Shown here: one piece after another, positions 1 through 8,672 of the stretch
Position numbering within the stretch: the first letter of the stretch is position 1
Layout of the letters: each line of letters opens with the position of its first letter
NCBI RefSeq assembly: GCF_020985305.1
Contig: NZ_CP087588.1
Location: 62,001-126,000, forward strand
Reading direction: 5' to 3'
DNA from: Croceicoccus sp. Ery15
GTDB taxonomy: Bacteria; Pseudomonadota; Alphaproteobacteria; Sphingomonadales; Sphingomonadaceae
Length of the DNA: 64,000 nt
Notes under the pieces: model-generated
The model's database searches: none
Told to the model about the DNA's origin: nothing
Seen by the model: the letters and a program-made list of their open reading frames with translations, nothing else
Program-made: the position numbers and the translations under genes

Positions 1-397
1 CGCGCCCATCGCGCGCGCCATCGGCCTGCATGGCGACGATGGCATCGGCACATTGTTCCTGCCGCGCCGTCACGACACGGGCCGCAAGGCATGGATCGGC
101 GGGCGCTTGCGGATGAAGGGCACGATCGTGATCGACGAAGGCGCGGTCAATGCTCTGCGCGACGGCAACAGCCTGCTCGCCAAGGGCATCACCCGCGTCG
201 AAGGGCGTTTCGTGCGCGGCGATCCCGTGCGGATCGAAGGGCCCGAGGGTGAATGGATCGCCAAGGGCCTGTCCGAATATGACGCGCCCGAATGCGTGGC
301 TCTGGTCGGGTTGCATACCGACGAGCAGGAAGAGGTGCTGGGCTATACCCCGCGCTCTGCCGTGGTGCACCGCGACCAGCTTGTGATGCTGCGATAA
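1..397 (+). CDS. proB: Glutamate 5-kinase, C-terminal part (5' end outside window)
   Basis: The reading frame is open from base 2 and ends at TAA 395-397, so only about the last 130 residues are present. This is the end of the kinase domain followed by the PUA domain of glutamate 5-kinase, which phosphorylates glutamate in the first step of cytosolic proline synthesis. Visible hallmarks are a GTLF stretch, then RKAWIGG, KGTIVIDEGA, a SLLAKGI motif and the closing AVHRDQLV, in the same order as in E. coli ProB. The nucleotide-binding and catalytic residues lie upstream and cannot be checked. The next gene begins 10 bp downstream on the same strand and may be co-transcribed. Confidence 0.93.
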   Translation, partial: APIARAIGLHGDDGIGTLFLPRRHDTGRKAWIGGRLRMKGTIVIDEGAVNALRDGNSLLAKGITRVEGRFVRGDPVRIEGPEGEWIAKGLSEYDAPECVALVGLHTDEQEEVLGYTPRSAVVHRDQLVMLR

Positions 398-407
398 AGG
401 CCCGCCC

Positions 408-1310
408 GTGAAGCTGGCCATAACCGGCGCGATAGGATTTGTCGGCTCGACACTGATCGATCACGCGCTGGAACAGGGGCACGCGGTAAACGCGCTGACC
501 CGCCGCGATCAGGCGCCGCGCAAGGGCGTGACATGGGTGCGCGGCGATCTGGCCAATCATGCGGCGCTGGCGGCATTATGCGATGGCTGCGATGCGGCGA
601 TCCATGTCGCGGGTGTGGTCAATGCCCCCGACCGCGCGGGGTTTCAGGAAGGCAATATTGCCGGTACGCGCGCGATGGTGGACGCCGCCAATGCGGCGGG
701 CGTGCCGCGCTTCGTCCATGTTTCCTCTCTTGCCGCGCGTGAGCCTGCATTGTCCGATTACGGCTGGTCCAAGGCAGGCGCGGAAGGCGAGGCGGCGCAG
801 GCGAAAAACTGCCTGATCGTGCGTCCGCCCGCGATCTATGGCCCCCGCGATACCGAGATGTTCGAACTGTTCCGCGCGGCGAAAAGCGGCATCGTGCCCC
901 TGCCGCCACGCGGGCGCGCATCGATGATCCATGTCGGCGATCTGGCGCGGCTGCTGTTGACGCTGGCAGTGGAGGGCGCGCAAACCGGCGCGATTTACGA
1001 GGCCGATGACGGGCACGACAACGGCTGGAGCCATGAGGAGATGGCCCGCATGATCGGCGCGGCCATGGGGCGCAGGATCGTGCCGCTGCATGTGCCCCGC
1101 GCGCTGTTGACCTTTGCCGCTAGGGCGGATCGTGCGCTGCGCGGCAACAAGGCGAAGCTGACGCCCGATCGGGCCAGCTATATGTGCCATCCCGACTGGA
1201 CGGCCCATGCGGACAAGCACCCTCCCGCCAGCCTGTGGCAGGCCCGCATCCCCACGCCCGACGGCCTGAAACAGACCGCGGACTGGTATCGCGCCGAAGG
1301 CTGGCTCTAA
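408..1310 (+). CDS. NAD(P)-dependent epimerase/dehydratase-type short-chain dehydrogenase
   Basis: This 300-residue protein is of the extended short-chain dehydrogenase type. The N-terminal Rossmann motif GAIGFVG spans residues 7-13. The catalytic tyrosine and lysine are seen as Y118-G-W-S-K122, with a serine pair just before them. RPPAIYGPRD at 139-148 is the usual substrate-domain motif of NAD-dependent epimerases. The substrate cannot be read from sequence; family members act on nucleotide sugars, steroids or quinone-linked partners. The start is GTG at 408, with AAAGG at 396-400 at proper spacing. The gene follows proB by 10 bp and converges with cysH, leaving only 17 bp between them. Confidence 0.85.
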   Translation: MKLAITGAIGFVGSTLIDHALEQGHAVNALTRRDQAPRKGVTWVRGDLANHAALAALCDGCDAAIHVAGVVNAPDRAGFQEGNIAGTRAMVDAANAAGVPRFVHVSSLAAREPALSDYGWSKAGAEGEAAQAKNCLIVRPPAIYGPRDTEMFELFRAAKSGIVPLPPRGRASMIHVGDLARLLLTLAVEGAQTGAIYEADDGHDNGWSHEEMARMIGAAMGRRIVPLHVPRALLTFAARADRALRGNKAKLTPDRASYMCHPDWTAHADKHPPASLWQARIPTPDGLKQTADWYRAEGWL

Positions 1311-1327
1311 CCCTTGAGAAAACGGGC

Positions 1328-2122
1328 CTAAAAGACAGGCTCGTAGCCCGGAGGCAGATCGCCCTCGTCACTGGCGCCTGGGACGGAGTGAATGCCACAT
1401 TCAGTCTTGTCCCAACCGCGCCAGCGGCCCGAACGCGGGTCTTCCCCATCGGCCACCTTGCTGGTGCAGGGCATGCAGCCGATCGAGGGATAGCCCTGTT
1501 CCACCAGCGGATGGCGGGGCAAATCGTGCTTGTCCAGATAGGCCTGAAGATCGGCAGCGGACCAGCCGATCAGCGGATTGACCTTTAACCGGCCCGCCGT
1601 ATCGCTCTCGTCGATTTCGAACACCGGCAGATCGGCGCGGGTGGCGGACTGGAAAGCCTTGCGGCCCGTGACCGATGCATCGTAACCCGCCAGCGCCTCG
1701 GCCAGCGGCTGGACCTTGCGAATGTCGCAGCAACCGTCGGGGTCATAGGACCAGCGCAGTCCGCTTTCGTCCTTGGCTGCCAGAGCCGCCGGATCGGGTC
1801 GCAGATTGACCACGCCCTTCAGCCCCAGCCGTGTCACCAGCGTGTCGCGATAGGCAAGCGTTTCGGGAAAATGCTTGCCCGTTTCAAGGAACAGCACGGT
1901 CGCCGCCGGATCGACACGCGAGGCGAGATGCAGCAACACCGCGCTTTCCGCGCCAAAGCTGGAGACAAGCGCGATCTTGCCCGCGACGCCGTCTATCAGC
2001 ACGGCGCGCAGGATTTCATCCGCGCTCGCACGGCCAAAGCGTGCGTTCAGCACGGCGGCATCGGCGCGCGTAAAGCGCGGTCCGGTGTCGATACGGTCGA
2101 TAGAACGTGCAGCTTCAGCCAT
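1328..2122 (-). CDS. cysH: Assimilatory adenylyl-sulfate (APS-type) reductase
   Basis: This 264-residue enzyme reduces activated sulfate to sulfite in cytosolic assimilation. SSFGAES at residues 54-60 is the nucleotide-binding loop, and ECGIH at 241-245 carries the catalytic cysteine C242. The pairs C131-C132 and C216/C219 (CC and CxxC) are the four ligands of a [4Fe-4S] cluster. In this family that marks APS-preferring enzymes rather than the clusterless PAPS reductases of E. coli. The ATG at 2122 is preferred because it overlaps the stop of the upstream DUF934 gene by 8 bp and begins the conserved region; a longer open frame reaches 2209. It is the last gene of the cobA-cysI operon. Confidence 0.9.
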   Translation of the reverse strand: MAEAARSIDRIDTGPRFTRADAAVLNARFGRASADEILRAVLIDGVAGKIALVSSFGAESAVLLHLASRVDPAATVLFLETGKHFPETLAYRDTLVTRLGLKGVVNLRPDPAALAAKDESGLRWSYDPDGCCDIRKVQPLAEALAGYDASVTGRKAFQSATRADLPVFEIDESDTAGRLKVNPLIGWSAADLQAYLDKHDLPRHPLVEQGYPSIGCMPCTSKVADGEDPRSGRWRGWDKTECGIHSVPGASDEGDLPPGYEPVF

Positions 2123-2561
2123 CTTGATGCCTTTGGGCCCAGATCGGCACGCGCGTGTCGCTGGACTTTTGATAGACGTTTTCCCAACGCGTGAACGCGG
2201 CTTCCACATCGGCCTCGTTCATCGGTACGTCGGGCTGGAATGCGTCGAAACCGCACCGGCGCATCGGGAACAGCTGGTCCACCGCCACGTCGCCCACGGC
2301 GCGGATTTCGCCGGTATAGCCTGCTTCGCGCAGGATCTGTGCCGCGGAATAGCCGCGCCCGTCACCGAATGCGGGAAAATTGATTTCGACGCGGGTGATA
2401 TGGTCCAGATGCGGCAACAGCAGCCGCGCATCGTCGCCCGGTTCGATCCGCACGGCGCCTGCGTTCGACTGTTCGGCAAAGGAATCGACCGTCACTGCCG
2501 GCGCATCGCTGGCGTTGTCCTCGCGCAGACGGACGAGTTCGGTAAAGCTGGCGTCAGTCAT
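2115..2561 (-). CDS. DUF934 protein, sulfite-reduction accessory
   Basis: This 148-residue protein matches the DUF934 family, which is annotated as a probable oxidoreductase partner of sulfite reductase. No cofactor motif is evident in the sequence. It lies between cysI and cysH with 8-bp overlaps on both sides, so its translation is probably coupled to both. Context makes a role in electron delivery to, or assembly of, the siroheme enzyme likely, because no CysJ flavoprotein gene is seen nearby; that role is inference. The C-terminal half contains a DVEAAFTRWENVY stretch typical of the family. Confidence 0.82.
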   Translation of the reverse strand: MTDASFTELVRLREDNASDAPAVTVDSFAEQSNAGAVRIEPGDDARLLLPHLDHITRVEINFPAFGDGRGYSAAQILREAGYTGEIRAVGDVAVDQLFPMRRCGFDAFQPDVPMNEADVEAAFTRWENVYQKSSDTRVPIWAQRHQDG

Positions 2562-4188
2562 AAAGAGCCTCCTTGAACGGGGCCATGCCGATACGGCGAT
2601 AGGTGTCGAGGAAACGCTCCCCGTCGATGCGCTGCGCGAGATAGACGTCGGTCACGGTCTCGACTGCCTTTACCACACCGTCCTCGTCGAAACCGGGGCC
2701 GGTGATCTTGGCGAGTGAGGTATCCTCCGCTTCTGACCCGCCCAGCAGCAGCTGGTAGTTTTCGGTGCCTTTGCGGTCCACGCCAAGGATGCCGATATGG
2801 CCTGCATGATGGTGCCCGCAGGCATTGATGCAGCCCGAAATCTTCAGCTTCAGCTGGCCCAGTTCCGCGCCCTTGCCATTGGCGGCAAAGCGTTCGGAAA
2901 TCTTCTGCGCGACGGGGATCGAGCGCGCATTGGCAAGGCTGCAATAATCGAGGCCGGGGCAGGCGATGATATCGTCGATCATGTCCAGATTGGGCGTCGA
3001 CAGGCCTGCCGCGTCCAGCCGTGCGAACAGCGCAGGCAGGTCCGCGATCTTCACATGGGGCAGCACAATGTTCTGCGTGTGCATCACGCGGCATTCGTCA
3101 AAGCTGAACTCCGTGGCGAGATCGGCCATCAGATGCATCTGTTCGACGCTGGCATCGCCGGGGATGCCGCCCACCGGCTTCAGCGAGATGACCGCCGACA
3201 CATAGCCGTCGGTCTTGTGCGGATGGGTATTGCGGTCGACCCACAGCGCGAAATCCGGATCGCTACGATCGATGTCGCTCGAAAGCCCGGTCTCAAACGC
3301 GGGGTCCGCGAAATAGGTCTTGATGCGCTCCAGCTCGGCAAAGGGCGGTTCGACGCCCTGTTCCAGCATGTACGCGTATTCTTCCTCGACCTGACGGGTG
3401 TATTCCTCCTTGCCCAGTTCATGGACGAGGATCTTGATGCGCGCCTTGTACTTGTTGTCGCGGCGGCCATAGCGGTTGTAGACGCGCAGGCATGCCTCGG
3501 CATAGGTGATCAGCCGGTCGAGGGGCACGAAGTCATTGATGCAGGGCGCGATCATCGGAGTGCGACCCATGCCGCCGCCGACATAGAACGCCGCGCCGGC
3601 TTCGCCAGCGGCATTCTTCACGATCTGGATGCCGATGTCGTGAAGGCGCATGGCGGCACGATCGGTATCGCTTGCGATCACCGCAATCTTGAACTTGCGC
3701 GGCAGATAGCTGAATTCAGGGTGAAAGCTCGACCACTGGCGCATCAGCTCGGCATAGGGGCGCGGGTCGATCAGCTCGTCCGCAGCGGCGCCCGCGAAAT
3801 GGTCGGAGCTGATATTGCGAATGCAATTGCCGCTGGTCTGGATCGCATGCATCTCGACCTTGGCCAGATCGGCAAGAATCTCCGGCGCGTCTTCCAGCTT
3901 GATCCAGTTGTACTGGATGTTCTGGCGCGTGGTGAAATGGCCGTAACCACGGTCATATTTCTGCGCGATATCGGCCAGCGCATGCATCTGCGCGCCCGAC
4001 AGCGTGCCATAGGGCACAGCGACGCGCAGCATATAGGCGTGAAGCTGCAGATAGAGCCCGTTCATCAACCGCAGCGGGCGGAACTTTTCCTCCGGCAGCT
4101 CGCCCGAAAGGCGGCGGCGGGTCTGGTCGCGGAATTCCTCGACCCGGGTGTCGACCATCTGCTGGTCGTAATTGTCGTATTTGTACAT
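2554..4188 (-). CDS. cysI: Sulfite (nitrite) reductase hemoprotein, siroheme/[4Fe-4S]
   Basis: This 544-residue cytosolic enzyme performs the six-electron reduction of sulfite to sulfide. The cluster/siroheme ligands are plain: C410-x5-C416 and C453-x3-C457, the latter in a GCINACGHH motif. RQNIQYNW near residue 90 and QTSGNCIRNISSD near residue 120 are conserved siroheme-pocket segments. The cysteine pattern fits both assimilatory sulfite and nitrite reductases. The adjacent cysH, cobA and DUF934 genes argue for sulfite. The start ATG at 4188 is 1 bp past the stop of the DUF2849 gene. Confidence 0.93.
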   Translation of the reverse strand: MYKYDNYDQQMVDTRVEEFRDQTRRRLSGELPEEKFRPLRLMNGLYLQLHAYMLRVAVPYGTLSGAQMHALADIAQKYDRGYGHFTTRQNIQYNWIKLEDAPEILADLAKVEMHAIQTSGNCIRNISSDHFAGAAADELIDPRPYAELMRQWSSFHPEFSYLPRKFKIAVIASDTDRAAMRLHDIGIQIVKNAAGEAGAAFYVGGGMGRTPMIAPCINDFVPLDRLITYAEACLRVYNRYGRRDNKYKARIKILVHELGKEEYTRQVEEEYAYMLEQGVEPPFAELERIKTYFADPAFETGLSSDIDRSDPDFALWVDRNTHPHKTDGYVSAVISLKPVGGIPGDASVEQMHLMADLATEFSFDECRVMHTQNIVLPHVKIADLPALFARLDAAGLSTPNLDMIDDIIACPGLDYCSLANARSIPVAQKISERFAANGKGAELGQLKLKISGCINACGHHHAGHIGILGVDRKGTENYQLLLGGSEAEDTSLAKITGPGFDEDGVVKAVETVTDVYLAQRIDGERFLDTYRRIGMAPFKEALYD

Positions 4189-4189
4189 G

Positions 4190-4486
4190 TCAGATCACCC
4201 AGTTGCCGGCGGCGGGGTCGGCGGGTTTCAGCGTAAGATCGGGGCGCACGGTGGGGCCAAGGGCGCGGATGCGTTCCTTGATGTGCGAAGGGCGAACACC
4301 CTGATCGTCGGTCGTGGCATCGACGGCATAGGGCACGTTGACGCGGCCCAGGGCTTCCTCGTGCGCAGCGATTTCGTCGGCCTTGTCGCCCACATCGACC
4401 GCATCGTTCACATGGAGCGACCAGTCGGTGCCGGTCCACCAGATGACCTCTCCGGTCTTGAGGTCGTTGCCTGTCAGGATTTTCAT
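4190..4486 (-). CDS. DUF2849 small protein
   Basis: This 98-residue protein corresponds to DUF2849, found almost only between siroheme synthase and cysI in alphaproteobacteria. It opens with MKILTGNDLKTGEVIWW and is acidic. It has no cysteine cluster, signal peptide or membrane segment. The ATG at 4486 overlaps the cobA stop by 4 bp (ATGA), and the stop is 1 bp before cysI, so it is an obligate member of the operon. Its biochemical role is not known. A chaperone or assembly role for CysI is a guess from position only. Confidence 0.85.
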   Translation of the reverse strand: MKILTGNDLKTGEVIWWTGTDWSLHVNDAVDVGDKADEIAAHEEALGRVNVPYAVDATTDDQGVRPSHIKERIRALGPTVRPDLTLKPADPAAGNWVI

Positions 4487-5268
4487 GCTTTTGCTTCCAT
4501 GGCAATTCGGGCGAGGGCGGTATCGCCGCCTTCGCGCGTGACTTCGCCGATCACGATCAGCGCAGGGCTGCGCACATCGTTCTCGGCCACGATTTCGGGA
4601 AGGCCCGCCAGCACCCCGCGCAGCACCCGCATGCCGGGAAGCGATGCGCGTTCCACAACGGCGACGGCGGCATCGGGGGCAAGCCCGTCTTCCATCAGCT
4701 TTTCGGAAATCTGCGCCGCGGTTGCGACACCCATATAAATCACCAGCGTCCGGCCGACGCCTGCAAGGCCCGACCAGTCCTGTTCGGTCAGCCCCTTGCA
4801 CTGGCCAGCGACGAAGCTGACGATGCTGGCATGGTCGCGGTGGGTCAGGGGAATCTGCCCCAGCGAACCGGCGGCCTGCGCGGCGGAAATGCCGGGAACG
4901 ATCTCGACCGGAACGCCCGCGGCGCGGCATGCCTCTGCCTCTTCGCCGCCGCGCCCGAAGATCAGCGGATCGCCGCCCTTCAGCCGCACGACATGGCGAC
5001 CGGCCAGCGCCTCGCGCACCAGCAGGGCATTGATCTCGTCCTGCTTCATCGTGTGGCGCGCGCGCGATTTGGCGACGCTGATCCGCCGTGCGCCAGCAGG
5101 GGCCATCGCCATGATTTCGGGCCCGACCAGCCCGTCGTGGACAAGCACTTCGGCCCGTTCGATCAGCCGCGCGGCCCGCAAGGTCAGCAATTCGGGATCG
5201 CCCGGTCCTGCGCCGACAAGGCTGACCGTTCCGACGGAACCGGATTGATGGGGCGGGAAATGAGCCAT
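4483..5268 (-). CDS. cobA: Uroporphyrinogen-III C-methyltransferase (SUMT)
   Basis: This 261-residue SAM-dependent methyltransferase makes precorrin-2, the precursor of siroheme (and of cobalamin). The motifs are clear: VGAGPGDPELLTLRA at the N-terminus, an RLKGGDPLIFGRGGEE loop, VPGISAA, and PLTHRD. It lacks the CysG N-terminal dehydrogenase/ferrochelatase domain, so those steps must be encoded elsewhere. It is the first gene of the operon cobA-DUF2849-cysI-DUF934-cysH, matching cofactor supply to apo-CysI. A 100-bp gap separates it from the mscS-like gene upstream, so a promoter probably lies in 5269-5368. I see no convincing operator there. Confidence 0.92.
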   Translation of the reverse strand: MAHFPPHQSGSVGTVSLVGAGPGDPELLTLRAARLIERAEVLVHDGLVGPEIMAMAPAGARRISVAKSRARHTMKQDEINALLVREALAGRHVVRLKGGDPLIFGRGGEEAEACRAAGVPVEIVPGISAAQAAGSLGQIPLTHRDHASIVSFVAGQCKGLTEQDWSGLAGVGRTLVIYMGVATAAQISEKLMEDGLAPDAAVAVVERASLPGMRVLRGVLAGLPEIVAENDVRSPALIVIGEVTREGGDTALARIAMEAKA

Positions 5269-5368
5269 GGCGCCCAGATGGTCGCTGCAACAGCTTAGTG
5301 CCAGCCAGAATGCCTAAAAGGGGGGGTAGGTCAGCTTTAGCCGCGAACTATGCGGGCGTTGCAGGCAC

Positions 5369-6487
5369 TTAGGCCGGGGGTTTGCCCGATGCGTCCAGCC
5401 TTTGGCCGATGGCTGCGACCAGCTGATCGAATTGTTCGTTCCCGCGCAAATTGATGTCCCGCTGCGGGAAGGGAATCTCGATATCGCTTTCCTGAAACAG
5501 GTCCCACAATTTCTTCAACACTTCGGACCGTATATTGCCCAGCCCGTTTTCGGGGTCGCGGATCCAGCAATGGATCGTGAAATCGACCGAATTATCGCCA
5601 TAGCCCGACAGCCAGACGCTGGGCGCGGGCGTTTTCAGCACGCGCGCGCAGCTGGCCGCGGCCTCCAGCATCAGGCTTTCGGCCAGCTTGATGTCGCAAT
5701 TATACGAAATGCCGACATTGACCTGCATGCGCACGTCGCGGCTGGAATAGGACCAGTTCTCGACCTGATTGATCATCAGGTTCTCGTTCGGGATCAGATA
5801 TTCCTTTTCGTCGCGCGTCACGATGGACACCGCGCGAATGCCGATCTTGCGGATTTGTCCGAACGTCTCGTTCCCGGCGGTATCCGACACCGCGATCACG
5901 TCGCCCGGCTTGATCGACCGGTCCATCAGCAACAGGATCCCCGCGATCAGATTGCCGAAGGTTTTCTGCAGGCCGAAACCGATGGCAAGGCCGAAGGCGC
6001 CCGAAAACACGGCCAGCGCCGTCAGGTCGATGCCCAGAATATCGATCCCGATCAGGATCACGATGGCCCAGACCATCAGGGTCAGAAGCTTGTCGGCCAG
6101 CAGATGTTCGGTGGCCGACAGATTGGTGAACTTGTCCAGCGCCCTGTGCGCCATGCGCACACCCAGCCGGCCCAGCACGAAAATGCCGACCAGCACCAGA
6201 ATCACAAGCAGCGCGGTCCAGACCGAAAAGCGTGTATCGCCGATGGTCACGCCCCAGCTGTCCAGCGTATCGATCACACCGCCCAGCGTGATCGAATGTT
6301 CCTGCAACACTTCCTTGATCTGTTCGGCCCCCTCGATCGGGGCGTCCAGCGGTTCGGCGGGCGCGGCACTGGCCGCCTCGTTTGCCGTGTCGGTCGCTAC
6401 CTGGGTTGCGACGGCTATGTCGGCCGAAGCGCTATCGGCGGCCTGTGGGCTTGCCGCTGCCGTGATCGCGCTCCATGCCCATGTCAT
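5369..6487 (-). CDS. MscS-family mechanosensitive ion channel
   Basis: This 372-residue inner-membrane protein has an alanine-rich N-terminus that may be a cleaved leader. A helix near residues 90-110 and two further membrane helices follow, and then the MscS pore helix with the small-residue pattern GAFGLAIGFGLQKTFGNLIAG. RSIKPGDVIAV and the RxEKEYLIPNENL-like segment start the cytosolic vestibule. The channel releases small solutes on hypo-osmotic shock. Its ATG overlaps the metC stop by 4 bp, so it is co-translated with metC and sseA, an unexpected pairing with sulfur metabolism. The 372-residue length is longer than E. coli MscS (286) because of the N-terminal extension. Confidence 0.9.
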   Translation of the reverse strand: MTWAWSAITAAASPQAADSASADIAVATQVATDTANEAASAAPAEPLDAPIEGAEQIKEVLQEHSITLGGVIDTLDSWGVTIGDTRFSVWTALLVILVLVGIFVLGRLGVRMAHRALDKFTNLSATEHLLADKLLTLMVWAIVILIGIDILGIDLTALAVFSGAFGLAIGFGLQKTFGNLIAGILLLMDRSIKPGDVIAVSDTAGNETFGQIRKIGIRAVSIVTRDEKEYLIPNENLMINQVENWSYSSRDVRMQVNVGISYNCDIKLAESLMLEAAASCARVLKTPAPSVWLSGYGDNSVDFTIHCWIRDPENGLGNIRSEVLKKLWDLFQESDIEIPFPQRDINLRGNEQFDQLVAAIGQRLDASGKPPA

Positions 6488-7749
6488 CCGCCTGCCTCCA
6501 TCGCCGCAAACCCCTGCTCAAGATCGGCGATCAGATCGACCGGGTCCTCAAGCCCTATCGACAGGCGTACCGCAAAACGGTCGCCTTCGTCCAATCCGGC
6601 CCATCCGTCAGCGGGATTGCCAACGGGCGGCCACGCCCGGACCGAACGACAGGTTTCGGGATCGACGGGCAGGGCAAGGCTTTCGAACCCGCCCCAGCTA
6701 TAGCCGATACCGAACAGGTCCAGCGCATCGATCAGCCGCGCGCGGGCCGCCGTGTCGCGCCCCTTCAAAACAAAGGCAAACAGCCCGCAGCCGCCGGTAA
6801 AATCGCGGCGCCACAGATCATGGCCCGGTGCGCCATCCAGCATGGGGCACAGCACGGCGGCGACTTCCGGACGCTTTGCCAGCCATTGCGCGATTTCCAG
6901 CGCGCTGGCCGTTTCCTGCTTCAGCCGCAGGTCCAAAGTGCGCAGGCCCCGCAGCGCCAGAGCGGCATCGTCGGGCGACACGACTGTGCCCAGTTGCTGC
7001 GCGGTGCGGCGCAGGCGGCGATAAAGCCGCTCCGTCCCCGATACCGCGCCCATCATCAGATCGGAATGCCCGCCCACATGCTTCGTCAGCGCGGTGATCA
7101 CCCCGTCGCAGCCATGGGGAATGCCCGAAAAACCGGTCGGCCCCGCCCAGGTATTGTCGATCAGCACCCATGCGCCCGCTGCCTTGGCAATGGCGGCAAG
7201 GGCGGGGACGTCGCACATCTCGAACGTCAGGCTGCCGGGCGCTTCCAGCAGGACCGTGCCGATCTTGCCGTCCTGCGCGCACAGGGCGCGGAACGCCTCT
7301 ATATCCAGCGGGTCGAAGAATTCGGGCTTTACGCCGAAATTCTTCATCAATCCCGTGCCGATATTGCGCGACGGGTCATAGGCATTGTCGGTGATCAGCA
7401 ACCGCTCGCCGGGGCGCAGCACCGCCAGATAGGCACCCGTGATCGCCGCCACGCCCGATGGGTAGAGCATCGTGCCATAGGCGCCTTTCTCCAGTCCCGT
7501 CAGCGCCTCTGCCAATGCCCATTGCGTCGGCGCGCCGCGGCGGCCGTAATAGAACCTTCCGTCTTCGTTGGCGCTGGCCGCTGCCTCTTTCAGTGCGGCG
7601 CAGTTTTCGTACAAATGGGTGCTGGCCCGCCAGACGGGGGGATTGACCACGCCGCCGGCCAGATCGGGCACGCTGGTCCATTGCTTGCGTCGTCCGGCCT
7701 CGACCACGCGGGTCGCGGTGCGGTGCTGATTATCCTGATCGTCAGCCAA
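6484..7749 (-). CDS. metC: Cystathionine beta-lyase (PLP-dependent)
   Basis: This is a Cys/Met-metabolism PLP enzyme of 421 residues from the proposed TTG start. The Schiff-base lysine is K223 in the segment TKHVGGHSD. YGRRGAPT is the phosphate-binding/substrate region, and YPSGVAAI precedes the cofactor ring contact. It would convert cystathionine to homocysteine in methionine synthesis. The family cannot always be separated from gamma-lyases or O-acetylhomoserine sulfhydrylases by eye. The start is uncertain: TTG 7749 overlaps the sseA stop by 8 bp in a TTGGCTGA junction, while the frame stays open to 7851. It lies between sseA and the mscS-like gene. Confidence 0.85.
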   Translation of the reverse strand: MADDQDNQHRTATRVVEAGRRKQWTSVPDLAGGVVNPPVWRASTHLYENCAALKEAAASANEDGRFYYGRRGAPTQWALAEALTGLEKGAYGTMLYPSGVAAITGAYLAVLRPGERLLITDNAYDPSRNIGTGLMKNFGVKPEFFDPLDIEAFRALCAQDGKIGTVLLEAPGSLTFEMCDVPALAAIAKAAGAWVLIDNTWAGPTGFSGIPHGCDGVITALTKHVGGHSDLMMGAVSGTERLYRRLRRTAQQLGTVVSPDDAALALRGLRTLDLRLKQETASALEIAQWLAKRPEVAAVLCPMLDGAPGHDLWRRDFTGGCGLFAFVLKGRDTAARARLIDALDLFGIGYSWGGFESLALPVDPETCRSVRAWPPVGNPADGWAGLDEGDRFAVRLSIGLEDPVDLIADLEQGFAAMEAGG

Positions 7750-8599
7750 TGGCCGGCCCCTCGGCCTTGGGGGTGGCAGGATCGCTGCCCCATTCGGACC
7801 AGCTGCCATCGTAAAGCGCCACATCGGTCTTGCCGAGCCGAGCCAGCGCAAGGCTGAGCACGGCCGCCGTCACGCCCGAACCGCACGAAGTGATCACCGG
7901 CCGCGCCAGATCGACGCCTGCGCCGATAAGCTCCGCCTCGATTCCGCCCGCGTCCTTCATCGTGCCGTCCGCCTCGTACAACAGGCCGATGGGAAGATTG
8001 CGCGCGCCCGGGATATGGCCCGATGCCATGCCGGGGCGCGGTTCGGGCTCCGCCGCCGTGAAACGCGCTGCGCCGCGTGCGTCCACCACTTGCGCAGCCG
8101 TGCCGATCGAGGTGAGCACCGCCTGCTTGTCGCGCAGCAGGTCGGGGTTGGGGGCTGCGGTGAAATCGCCCGCAGGCCGCTGTGTCACCTCTTGCGTTTC
8201 AGGCCGACCCTCGGCCTTCCACTTGGCCAGACCGCCGTCGAGGATGGAGACATGGCCCGCCCCGAACAGGGTGAACAGGAACCAGCCCCGTGCCGCGCTT
8301 TTCAGCGGGCTGTCGTCATACAGAACCACACGGCTGCCCGCCGATACGCCAAGCGCGCGGACGCGGTCCTGAAACTGCTGTGCGGTGGGCACCGTATTGT
8401 CGAATCGGCCTGCCGGATCGTTCAGCGCGCCAAGGTTCAGGAATTGCGCCTGCGGGATATGTCCCGCCGCGAATTCCGCCGCGGCGTCACGGCCCGTGGG
8501 CGCAAGGTGATAGCTGGCGTCGAGCAGCACGATATCCGCATCGCCGAGATGATCCGCAAGCCATGCGGTGGAAACGAGAAATCCGGTCATGCCTGCCAC
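7742..8599 (-). CDS. sseA: 3-mercaptopyruvate sulfurtransferase (rhodanese family)
   Basis: This 285-residue protein has two rhodanese domains, each with its own helix-loop repeats. The active-site loop CGSGVTA begins at C239, and CG[SP]GVTA is the signature of mercaptopyruvate sulfurtransferases as opposed to thiosulfate sulfurtransferases. The first domain has an inactive, substituted loop, as usual. It transfers sulfane sulfur to thiols or cyanide in the cytosol. Two in-frame ATGs (8599 and 8590) are possible starts. It heads the minus-strand run sseA-metC-mscS and is divergent from queF, with 73 bp between them. Confidence 0.92.
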   Translation of the reverse strand: MAGMTGFLVSTAWLADHLGDADIVLLDASYHLAPTGRDAAAEFAAGHIPQAQFLNLGALNDPAGRFDNTVPTAQQFQDRVRALGVSAGSRVVLYDDSPLKSAARGWFLFTLFGAGHVSILDGGLAKWKAEGRPETQEVTQRPAGDFTAAPNPDLLRDKQAVLTSIGTAAQVVDARGAARFTAAEPEPRPGMASGHIPGARNLPIGLLYEADGTMKDAGGIEAELIGAGVDLARPVITSCGSGVTAAVLSLALARLGKTDVALYDGSWSEWGSDPATPKAEGPAIG

Positions 8600-8672
8600 G
8601 CTAGCCGATGCAATGGCACCGCGCCAAGTGCGCTCTCTTGAGTAGTCGGGATCAAAGTGCCAAAGCGCGCCT

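Noticed and set aside
2797..4236. Long plus-strand open frame across cysI
   Set aside because: It is antisense to a gene with intact siroheme and cluster motifs; the translated sequence is His/Arg/Asp-rich shadow sequence.
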